Below are positions 9,697 through 19,989 of a stretch of DNA of 64,000 nucleotides, piece after piece. The first letter of the stretch is position 1. The number at the start of each line of letters is the position of its first letter. The notes beneath the pieces were generated by a model. That model did no database searches. It saw only the letters and a program-made list of their open reading frames with translations, and was not told where the DNA came from. Source of the stretch: Steromphala cineraria (taxonomy: Eukaryota > Mollusca > Gastropoda > Trochida > Trochidae); contig OU744720.1 of NCBI GenBank assembly GCA_916613615.1, positions 72,319,338-72,383,337 of the forward strand, written 5' to 3'. Both the position numbers and the translations under genes were made by a program.

Positions 9697-11631
9697 AAGT
9701 GTGCATCAAAGAGTTGCCACCAAAACCCAACATCTCTACATCCGGGTCACTAATTGGTTTCATTCTCTTGCCAAAGTGATCTCTGATTTGGGTGAAATGG
9801 TTCACCAAGCGTTCAGAAGCATCTGCATGAAGTGGATATTCGACCATGAAGGTCAGTTATCGGCCCTGTTTTTTGTTGTGGCTTTAAAGATCACAATCAT
9901 ATGAAGTCGCGTTTTAAAATCCAGATCTTAAACTTAAGAAAATGAAGAAGACTTTGGTTCGGTAAAAACTCAAAAATTAGCCAATAACAACAGGTAGAAA
10001 ATAACGGGACTTATGATTATTCACAATATGAAAAAGAAAGATTTTGCCCATTGTTTATGCCACCAATCATATGCCACCACTTTCGAGCATCATAAATACG
10101 CTTGCAGAACGTCAGATGGCTCTTTACCCTGCTGTTTTCAAGTAAAGAAGATGTTAAATCCCTCTCAAACACTAAATTTCAAGCAAAATAAAACATCAAT
10201 GGTATAAATCAAATCAATGTGTACGTGAACATCACAATACTACCCTGACACACCGACGACTGGACATTGCATTGCAGGAAGATGGGGAAGATTTGAATTA
10301 TAGCGACTTGTCCATTCATTTCCAGAGGGGTGACGAGCAAGAATTCTTCCAAATGACAAGAATTCATACGACTGATTTCAACGCCATCTTGTAGATAACA
10401 AAATAGGAAAACATATTAACTAAACCTAGTGTTTTCGACTTGGCTTACTCTTTGTCCATAGACATGTTTATTTATCATAATAAGCTTTGGTCGGGTTGAA
10501 ATTATGTCACATTTAAGGTTAAGTTAAAGCTATAAATTCTTTGGACAATTACATATGCGTTTCGTTTTTTGGAGAGTATATTTCTGTTTTCAATTTTTTG
10601 TTTCGTCTTTATATAAGGAAGCGAAAACACTATGATACCTTTGCATACTTTATTTTTATAATCAATTTTACAAAATACAAGAGTTTCATTTCTATCTTAC
10701 TTAACTCTGACACCAATGTGTAAGAACCGTTGTTCACTTTGCCCCGTTGAGAGTAGAAGTTGATTTGTGCATGCAACATAATTGTTAAAGCAATAAATCA
10801 AAATTTCTCAGTCAATGTAATTATGATACATATTTGGTCATAGGTGAATCTTACGTTTTAAGTTTTTATAAAAAGTTGGAAATCTGACATAGATTGTCTT
10901 TTCTTAAAGCAGAAAGCCGTTAATCTATTATTTGTATTTCGATAGCAAAACAATCACCATTGATCATGGGAGGTTCAACATAGGTACTATTGCAATCGTG
11001 AAATTTGTAAAAACTGAATTTCGTATTTCGTCATTATAAGCCAGGACAAAATGAGAACCTAGTTGCAACAGCAACTCCAGAAGTTAAAACTATTAATCAT
11101 TGTCGGGTAAGGAGGGTGGAGAGGAGAGAGGTTGTGTAATAAAATTTGATAGGCTACCTATGTACGTAAAATATTCATTAGATTGTTATAAATAACTAAG
11201 ATTCCATAGACTTTGGGCTAATTATGAAAATTTTAACGTTCCTGGACCGACTTGTCTATCATTATTTTTAGATAAAATGAACCAACCTTTATTCTTTTTA
11301 AAGAAGTTGCATGTAAAAAAGTCAATCGACGCTCCTTTTTCAAGTAGGCCTAACGTTGCCTTTGAGGTCTACATATAGTGATTGATATGTTCACCTCTCA
11401 ATTCAAACCATTTGTGTGGTTTTTTATTAACTGTTCTGTCAAATTGAACCCTTTAGAATATGCAAAATATGCATAAATAATATAAGGTTACAAAATATAA
11501 TTTAAAGTATGATATTGTACCAGGATTGTGATTCTGTTATTTCTCTTTCTGTGTTGAGGTACCACTTTAAAATAATTTGGTGAACTTAGTGATATGTTGA
11601 TTAGTGCCTTGTTGTTTCAAGAATTAAAAGC
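9697..11631. other. No gene recognised
   Basis: AT-rich sequence. Open frames at 9701-9904, 10013-10207 and 10541-10723 have no domain or signal peptide. A purine-rich run lies at about 11108-11132. Confidence 0.5.
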
Positions 11632-11635
11632 TTAA

Positions 11636-11757
11636 AGGGGCAGTAGCACGTTTTTTGATAATTTTATATTTTAAAATTTTCACTGATAATTGTAAGTTAA
11701 TGCTAAATATATTATTTTGATAGTGTCAAACATCTCATAACACAAGCCAATCATCCA
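11636..11757 (+). mobile_element. TTAA MITE copy 3, truncated
   Basis: It starts with the family TIR after TTAA (11632-11635) and follows the family through AAGCCAATCATCCA, then breaks off at about 11757 where the 200-bp segment shared with 30.5 kb begins. The right TIR is missing. Confidence 0.8.
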
Positions 11758-11958
11758 GAATGGTTAAGTTGAGTCTTAACATTAGTGGGATGAGGGGGGG
11801 ATGATTGAAAGAAGCATTTTGGTTTTAGGATATTGTTTTTAGTTTTTAGTTAGTATTTTGTTATTTGAACACAGAAACATGTATCTCTATGGCTAAATGA
11901 GTCCCTTGGTACAAGTCATACAGATTACCTAATAAAAGCTTTTTGCAGGATAAACGCT
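11756..11958 (+). repeat. Dispersed segment, inverted copy at 30540-30748
   Basis: From CCAGAATGGTT to GATAAACGC this segment is the reverse complement, with moderate divergence, of DNA at about 30540-30748. In both places the end nearest AAACGC abuts a TTAA MITE TIR. The two adjoining MITE copies also share private differences, so the segment moved or was duplicated together with its MITE. Confidence 0.75.
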
Positions 11959-11962
11959 TTAA

Positions 11963-12319
11963 AGGGGCAGTAGCACGTTTTTTTGATAATTTCATATTTT
12001 TAATTTTTCACTGATAATTGTAAGTAAATGTTAAATGTTATTTTGACAGTGTCAAAAATCTCATTATACAAGTCAATCATCCATAGTCAGAGGACAAAGT
12101 ATGACGATTCACATAAAATCCATTGGCGGCCATTTTTGTGTGAACACCTTTAATTCATTTTGTGTACGAAAAAGGAATCGCATGGCTAAACTTGACGTTC
12201 TATATTTGAATTATTACTGCTCCATTTAGTTTAAATACATTGTCTTTCAATTGGAACCATTTATTTTCCTTTTTTCTGACATCACTTTATATTCCCCCTA
12301 AAAACTTGCTACTGCCCCT
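11963..12319 (+). mobile_element. TTAA MITE copy 4
   Basis: A full-length copy in forward orientation with TTAA at 11959-11962 and 12320-12323. It has AAATGTTATTTTGAC where most copies have AAATGTATTATTTTGAC, a change shared only with copy 6. Confidence 0.88.
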
Positions 12320-12323
12320 TTAA

Positions 12324-14070
12324 TTTTCTATTGAAAGCATCCTAAACACTCGAATAACTCATAAAACCCGAAGAGTAAATTAATATATAAGTAAAATTAT
12401 ATATATTTATTACTTTTTATATAAAAGTATATTATTTGAAAAAAAATAACCAAATCAAACATTGAACACGTACTGATTTTTTATTAATTACTTTCCAAGA
12501 CCACCTTTTCAACTATTTTTATCAATTGTTTACCACAAGAGGTAAACAATTATCATCTATTTAAATGTCAAATTATCTGCCCATGTGGTACTAAATACAA
12601 TACTTTAAAAACATGTTTGTTTTTTAATATTGAACCTCCGTGACCGCCTGTGAGGTTTTGATGGCTGATAGGAAAATAGGCTGTTTATTCAAAGTTTCGA
12701 AATGGGGACCATGTTCTAATTGTAGATAATAATATGCAACAATATTGGGTACCAAAAATTGTAAAGATACTAGACCTTGCATGTTGTATGGTTATTCTTT
12801 CACAATGAAATTTCAATTGTTTATTAAAGTTCACATAACCACAAACATATTTCACTATTTTCTTTGGAATATAGAAAGTCTGATTACAATATTGTATAGT
12901 GTGTTAAAGGTCGCTACTCAAATATGTTCAGTTTGGTAATGAAAGCCGTTTTTGAAGGTCACTTTTGATGGGCCGCTTAGACCTATCTGACAACAAACAA
13001 GTGAATGCATGACTGGTCACGTCCCCATTTTGTGACGTCATAAACTGAATCAGCCTCGTAATCTATACATCTATCGTAACAATACCACAGGGAAAAAAAA
13101 CAATAATTAACGATTTTCAGAAAAAGTTTTCCACTTAGTGAGATAAATCATTTGACGATGTAACGCTACTAAGCATTTGGTGTAAAAAAGATATCCACAT
13201 CAATGGTAATTAAACAATTATTTAGGCGGTATTTCAGTTGAAATAATGATGCGTTACTCTGTATAATCTGTTTATTACGTCACATCCGCGCGAGTTTTAT
13301 GGCCCCTAACCCAGGTGGGTTTTTCACAGCCGATAATTACGCTGTCTTAATGAAAGGCTAATTAAAGGTGTTTATTGGACAAATTAACAAAAATTAAGTC
13401 CAGCTTTCTTTTTTTGAAAAATCTTTGAACGAAAATCGAGAAGTGGTAAGGTCGAGGTTAGTTGATGTTTAAGAATATTGATGTTTAATATATTAGATCA
13501 TACGAGGGGTTTCCCGTTACAAATGCAGTCATTTTAAGATATGCAATATATTATTAGTATCTTCCCCCCTTCAGTAACTTGGTACTGTTATATATATCAA
13601 TATCATGATCTCAATTTTATGATCTCTTATAGTCTTATGATTTTAAATCAAAACGTTAAAAAAGAAAAACATGTAAATTGTTTTGCAAACAAAATCTTAT
13701 ATAAACATTATGGTGTATGGTAAGCATCACTTGGAGGCATTGTCGCGGTGATGTAAACATGCGATTATAAACTTCATAAACTAGTAAAGCTTCGACTTAT
13801 TGTTAAGCTTACTATACATCAAGTTTTATATTTGACTGACACGACTTCACTTCGCCATCATAAGAACTCCTGGTGTCTTCTTCACCCTCTCAAATATGAT
13901 GCCTAAGACTATTGAATGATATCTAGCTGTCAGTTGTAACATATGATAAACCATGCAAACATTGATGTCTTGGCACATTGATTTTGTAAACTCAAAATGG
14001 GCGTATCCTTCAAAACGAAAGCCATCATTATATTTAATCAAGGAATCCAAATTTTTGATTATTGATTTTG
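12324..14070. other. No gene recognised
   Basis: AT-rich DNA. Plus-strand frames at 12745-12939 and 13541-13723 are unsupported. No repeat or RNA signal is visible apart from the hairpin at 14075. Confidence 0.5.
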
Positions 14071-14074
14071 TCTT

Positions 14075-14100
14075 GTATTCATACGTCGTTGTATGAATAC
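14075..14100. repeat. Perfect 10-bp stem hairpin
   Basis: GTATTCATAC, a six-base loop, then GTATGAATAC. It is too short and AT-rich to assign a role. Confidence 0.9.
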
Positions 14101-14857
14101 GTTTTTAACTGCATGTCATTCACTAATACAACGGGTCAAAATGGACAGATATTTAGTTTATGGTAAACTTTACAGATATTTATATACCATAATGTGGCAA
14201 GATGTAATTTTTTTCGCTGCGATTTTGCTAATGAATTCGTGAATACATTTGAAAACTTTGGAACCAAACAACACGCAGAGGTGGAAAAGCGACTATTTAT
14301 TGGAAACACTTTGTATGTGAAATTTGTAATCAAGTAGACAAAGCAAATTGTTCAACAAACTTTCATGCTTTCAAAGCAAATGTAAATGTATATATCTTAA
14401 TACAACATGCATAGAAAATGAAAATGAATTGAATACATTATGAAATATGACATTATATAACAAATAATGCTTTACAAATTGAAAATCATACCTTCAAAAT
14501 ACCTTTATTTAAACCACCAGAAACAAAAGAAAAATAACTAAATGTTGATAATATAATTTGATATGAAAACGATAAACAGAAATGATTAAAAAATAATTAC
14601 TGGAGAAAATTGATATATGGAAATTCTGAAATTATAAATATTTACAAATTTCTTTATGACCTCGCGATTAAATATTAATTATAAGAACTTTAATATCCCT
14701 TTCTAAATTTGTCAAGTATATATCAATACACAAACATTAACTCTAGCTATGAGTCACTTTTTAAATATAGGCTATTAATTAAGTTTCGAGGTACGAAGTA
14801 CGAGGACAACTGCATCACATGCACAAGCTCTGCGCATGACGTCCTTGATGCGTGTGA
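14101..14857. other. No feature recognised
   Basis: Very AT-rich, with stops in all frames except unsupported short ones (minus 14136-14333). Confidence 0.5.
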
Positions 14858-15144
14858 ACGGAGCCAAGTCACGTGATCAGAGACCATGCGATAAAGATCG
14901 TGGATAACGGTAACTTTGACAGTGTTCTTATTAACTGCCGAGGACTGGAGACAGTGGAACGCGCTCTTGTAAATAACTTCGAGGCCAGTGCAAGGAACAT
15001 ATCCAAGATATTGAACGTCGACAACCAAGCCTCGCTTGCGCTATCTCATCGAAAAACACTTGAGCGAGAAGGCACCAAATATTGCCGAGTTCGAACCAAA
15101 GAAGGAACTACTGTGCTGCTTCGTGACAAGTTTACGGGGAAAAG
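14858..15144 (+). CDS. Unidentified exon-like open frame with a strong 5' splice site
   Basis: A plus-strand frame is open from just after a TGA at 14855 to a consensus donor AAAAG|GTGAGT (GT at 15145). It is markedly GC-richer than the DNA around it. The peptide is about 95 residues, polar and basic, with GNFDSVLINCRGLETVERAL in the first half and KYCRVRTKEGTTVLLRDKF before the donor. There is no in-frame ATG, so it would be an internal exon or use an upstream start; no convincing pyrimidine-rich acceptor is visible, although AG dinucleotides occur at about 14870-14880. An E-box (CACGTG) lies at 14870. A competing minus-strand frame (14747-15028) covers part of it. I do not recognise the family. 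Confidence 0.3.
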
Positions 15145-15148
15145 GTGA

Positions 15149-16306
15149 GTTGATTCTTTCATGTGTGTAAAACACAACGTGAACTTTTTTATAGCCTCAA
15201 AGACATTGAAGTATGCTAATTTAGGTTCATTTTCAAACCAAACACAGGAGTTTAGATGTCTGAATCTCTTATTCTACTAGGAAACTTAAGCAGTTCAAAT
15301 ATGTCGTTTCCTTCTTATCCTTTGTTTTTCTTTTCTCTAATCATAAAGTAATATCTCAGGTACAAAATAATTATGTGCAGATTTTATCATAAATCTAATA
15401 AGTGACTAACGTTTTTTTACTTTAACAAGATCCTGAATATGCTTTGCATATTTGTTCAATTGTCCTTGGATATCGATGAATTGGTGAGGCACGAAACATT
15501 TGGTTGACCTTGTTTTAAGCAAGTGTTTACATATAGAATTTCCTAAAGTCAAGGCGAATTTGTAATCATTATGCTTAGTGTATTCGTTATTTCGCCTGTT
15601 CTGTGCAATTGTAATTGATACAAGCAAAGTAATCGGAACGTTCCCGGTTTAATTTTGGATGAAAAGGGTTTTCATTCAAAGAAAAACGGATAATAACCTA
15701 ATTGCCTTATCTCTGGATCTCTGAGACTCTGTTCTTAACTGTATTCAATTGAATATTGACAATTGGTGAAACTCGAATTTGAACTAAAACATAATCTGAA
15801 AATGTCTTTTTGGTTGTTATCCGTCAAGCAGTTATTCCAGATGCGTTGTGTAGAAACTTATGTATCACGCTTCAAAGTTTTCTTAACATTTTCACTTCCT
15901 TGTCATAAAATGAAGATCCGATCAATGTATACCTACTAAACGTGATACGGTAATACTGAAAGCGTAATCTCCGAAACACTCTTGACATCACTTGGAATTA
16001 AAGACGATTCGCTATATTTCCCATGGGCCTCATTATGTTGTGTTTGGTCTGATTGTCTTTGAGTCACGCAAATATTTACTCAGATCTAAATGCTATTTAT
16101 CAGTGCTGTAATTTGAATGTCTGTAGATTTAAAGATGTTGTCATGTTAGTCCTTTAATTTCGTACCGAAGAGAAAACTAATGGTTAGGTGGTCGAAGAGT
16201 TTAAGAAACATATAAGGGCAATAAGTTTTGTGACGTATCGAGGATGCTTAACTTTCTTACTTATCATAAAATAATTCCAAGTTTATTTTTTATTAAACGA
16301 ACAAAG
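15149..16306. other. No feature recognised
   Basis: Intron if the upstream exon is real; otherwise intergenic. The minus-strand frame at 15406-15627 has no recognisable domain. Confidence 0.45.
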
Positions 16307-16315
16307 CTAGTCGAT

Positions 16316-16407
16316 CAATCTAAATATATTTAGATCAACAGGTTTTATATTAGGCCATACTGTTGTGACAAAATATAAAATGTGTTGATCTAAATGTATT
16401 TAGATTG
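16316..16407. mobile_element. 92-bp MITE with a 9-bp target-site duplication
   Basis: The TIR at 16316-16340 begins CAATCTAAATATATTTAG and continues to AACA; its inverted partner ends at 16407, and pairing extends through TTTTATATT to about 36 bp per arm. The flanks are the exact direct repeat CTAGTCGAT (16307-16315 and 16408-16416). A 9-bp duplication is typical of Mutator-like transposition, though other superfamilies are possible. Each TIR is itself palindromic (ATCTAAATATATTTAGAT), so the element can form a cruciform. Confidence 0.85.
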
Positions 16408-16416
16408 CTAGTCGAT

Positions 16417-17170
16417 ATTGCACTGATTTTCGCTTAGCGAGCAAGATTTCCTATTGTCACGTCGGTATTATATTACGTACGTTACATCACAACGTCACAG
16501 CTACACTGTAGCAGTATTACAAAGGTCTATGATTATTAGGTAAGTTTCAATAAGAGTGTAGAGAAACAGACCTTCCGGGAGTTTAAAAAAAAAACATTTT
16601 GCTTTGTAACTTGAATACCAAAATACCTCATATTGCTTCACAATATCTCACATATTCACCCCGATATTCTAAATGTATGATAATAGTTTTCAATGAAAAT
16701 TTAACAGATTTCTTTTCACTAACATTCAACTTGTATCCAACACTCTCAACATAAAGCTGTTCTACAGTCGGTCTGAGGTATGATTCCAACATTTCGTTCG
16801 TCATACATGTACATCTTTGCTGTAAAACTACATATAAATATATGTTTATTACGACTGGCATAGATTTTAATCACTGGTGTTGAACACCAATAAGAAAATA
16901 ATTATCGAAGGGAATTATTGAATCTGAAGAACATCTGCAGAAGGCAACGTCGTCACAGCAACCTACAAACACTTTTATACATACAATAAGATTTAGATAT
17001 CTTTAGAAAAATGTTTATATCGTAAGAACATGCATATGTATCTGGCAAACTCTGAAAATGAAATGCAAAATATAAACTAAGGTGACGTTTAATGAATTAT
17101 TATTTCTATATAATTCATTTACACTGGTTTTTAATTATCGTTTTTCGTTTTATTATGTTTTGTCTCAAGC
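16417..17170. other. No feature recognised
   Basis: AT-rich, no supported gene. The minus-strand frame at 16628-16861 has no recognisable motif. Confidence 0.5.
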
Positions 17171-17174
17171 TCAA

Positions 17175-17645
17175 AGGGACAGTAACACGTTTTTAGTGGG
17201 AAGATAAGGAGATTTTGAGGAAAATGAAAATAAATGATTACAATTGAAAGACAATGTATTTCAACTAAATGAATAAGTAATAAATCAAATATATGATGTA
17301 AAGTTAAGCCATGCGATTCCTTTTTTTACACAAAATGAATTAAAGGTGTTCACACAAAATGGCCGATACTGGATTTTATGTGAATCGTCATACTTTGTCC
17401 CCTGACTATGGATGATTGACTTGTGTAATTCCTTTTTCGTTCACAAAATGAGTTAAAGGTGTTCACATAAACATAGAAGCAAATGGATTTAATGTGAATC
17501 ATTATGATTTGTTCTCTGACTATGAATGATTGGTTGGCGTCGTGAGATTTTTGACACTATCACAATAATACATTTAGCACTAACGTACAATTATCAGTGA
17601 AAATTTTGAAATATAAAATTTTCAAAAAAACGTGCTACTGCCCCT
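17175..17645 (-). mobile_element. TTAA MITE copy 5, internally duplicated
   Basis: The family TIRs are at both ends, with TCAA at the left flank and TTAA at 17646-17649. It is about 120 bp longer than its relatives because the central block (TTCACAAAATG ... TGACTATGGATGATTG) is present twice in tandem, roughly 17318-17427 and 17428-17535, the two versions having diverged. Reverse orientation. Confidence 0.85.
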
Positions 17646-17649
17646 TTAA

Positions 17650-18716
17650 AACATATGCGGCATCAAACCTACTTTTATCCGGTTCACAGTACTGTTTGCA
17701 TGCCAACAATATGAGTAAAAAACAAGAATCCATCAATAGTCAGTATCATCTTATTTAAGAGGTCTCATTATATCAGTAGGTGACATTGGGTGATAATTGA
17801 ATTACTTCTTAATTCAATTTCAGTTTTTGATAACAAAGTAAACAATACGCTTCATCTTTATTTTGATGTTGTGGAAATGAGGATGCAGAAATTGAAGGCT
17901 ATTGTTTAAATAAAAAATACTATTTTAGTAGTTTGAATTTTGCTTGTATAGTTGAATTTTTGGTCAATCCACTTTCACTGTCTTAGTTGATATTGCGAAT
18001 TTGGTTGATTTGAGGACTTGCAGAACCCAACCTTGAATGTTTTTAGGTTAATGATTAAACTTGCTATAGTTAACAACATATTTATAATAGCATCAAAACA
18101 TTATATCTGAAGTATATTCTGCAGATTTTAAAGCTCTCGTCAACAACTTAAAACATATCGATTTTCGGAAGTTTAGAACCGGACATAATACTGTTCAAAT
18201 TTCACTGAAGGAAATTCTCAACACAGCAAAGATCCAAACAGTACTACAGTTAAAGCTTCGACTTTGGAGTGGAGCTTTAGATTGTTTGCTTCCATTAATT
18301 AAAATCAATGTAAATTTCTTCTCATTTCAAGATATGGATCCATATTCCAGTGTTCTTATGTGGATTCCATTTTAATGTTTCAAAAATGATACTTCGTAAT
18401 GATGAGGCAGAATATCTGTTTTGAGTAGTTTTGAAGATTAACAATGCTTAATCATGTTGTTACGATTGCTTCAAATAAGATCAATCCATAATAGATTTGT
18501 GAAATACAGAGTACTTCAGGGATGGTTTAGGAATAGCAATAGCAATTATCATTTTCATCATGGAAGTATGTTCATGATAGTAACATTTGGTTGAAATAGA
18601 TGATAAAAACAGAAAAATATTTTTTAATCAATCCATTTTATTGAGTTCCTAGTTCCTAGTTGAAAGCAGTTTGAAAATAAAGGCCGTTGTTTGATTTTAT
18701 TTGGCGATGGTCGCTC
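17650..18716. other. No feature recognised
   Basis: AT-rich DNA leading into the minisatellite. No open frames of note. Confidence 0.5.
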
Positions 18717-19985
18717 ATGTAAATGTTTCCACATTAGCGCGATATTCTATTGTGAAGTCCTTCACGTTAATGTTTCCACACTGGTATGATATTCAATTGT
18801 GAAGATCCCGCATGTTAATGCTTCCTCACTGGTATGGTATTCAATTGTGAAGATCCCGCATGTTAATGCTTCCTCACTGGTATGATATTCAATTGCGAAG
18901 ATCCCTCATGTTAATGCTTCCTCACTGGTATGATATTCAATTGTGAAGTCCTTCACGTTAATGCTTCCACATTTGAATAATATTCATTTGATAAGATCCC
19001 GCATGTTAATGCTTCCACGCTGGTGTGATATTCAATTGTGAAGATCCCGCATGTTAATGCTTCCACGCTGGTATGATATTCAATTGTGAAGGTCCCACAT
19101 GTTAATGCTTCCACGCTGGTGTGATATTCAATTGTGAAGGTCCCGCATGTTAATGCCTCCACACTGGTATGATATTCAATTGTGAAGGTCCCGCATATTA
19201 ATGCTTCCACACTGGTATGGTATTCAATTGTGAAGATCCCGCATGTTAATGCTTCCTCACTGGTATGATATTCAATTGCGAAGATCCCTCATGTTAATGC
19301 TTCCTCACTGGTATGATATTCAATTGTGAAGTCCTTCACGTTAATGCTTCCACATTTGAATAATATTCATTTGATAAGATCCCGCATGTTAATGCTTCCA
19401 CGCTGGTGTGATATTCAATTGTGAAGATCCCGCATGTTAATGCTTCCACGCTGGTATGATATTCAATTGTGAAGGTCCCACATGTTAATGCTTCCACGCT
19501 GGTGTGATATTCAATTGTGAAGGTCCCGCATGTTAATGCCTCCACACTGGTATGATATTCAATTGTGAAGGTCCCGCATATTAATGCTTCCACACTGGTA
19601 TGGTATTCAATTGTGAAGGTCCCGCATATTAATGCTTCCACACTGGTATGGTATTCAATTGTGAAGATCCCAAATGTTAATGCTTCCACGCTGGTATGAT
19701 ATTCAATTGTGAAGGTCCCAAATGTTAATGCTTCCACGCTGGTGTGATATTCAATTGTGAAGGTCCCGCATGTTAATGCCTTCACACTGGTATAATATTC
19801 AATTGTGAAGGTCCCGCATGTTAAAGCTTTGTTAAATTATATGCTTCCACACTTGTATGATATTCACCAATGAAGGTTATCGTGTTAATGTTACCTAAAC
19901 GTTATGATATTCAGTTGCGAAGATCTTGGTCAATGCGTCCATACTCAGAGGATATAACAATTGTGAAGGTCCCTCTTGTTACGGC
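18717..19985. repeat. 48-bp minisatellite with a 383-bp higher-order repeat
   Basis: About 24 units of 48 bp built on GTTAATGCTTCCACRCTGGT...CAATTGTGAAGRTCCCGCAT, with decayed units at both edges (18717-18770 and 19830-19985). A block of eight units (seven of 48 bp and one of 47) at 18831-19213 is repeated from 19214 onward, showing a second-level duplication of 383 bp that carries private variants such as the TTTGAATAATATTCATTTGATAAG unit. Since 48 is a multiple of three, the minus strand stays open over long stretches (18953-19210 and 19336-19785) as repeats of EALTCGTFTIEYHTSV; this is expected of such a period and is not evidence of a gene by itself. Confidence 0.95.
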
Positions 19986-19989
19986 GTTG

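Noticed and set aside
18953..19785. Minus-strand repetitive protein of EALTCGTFTIEYHTSV units
   Set aside because: The open frame follows from a 48-bp period without stops; there is no signal peptide, start context or unique flanking coding sequence.
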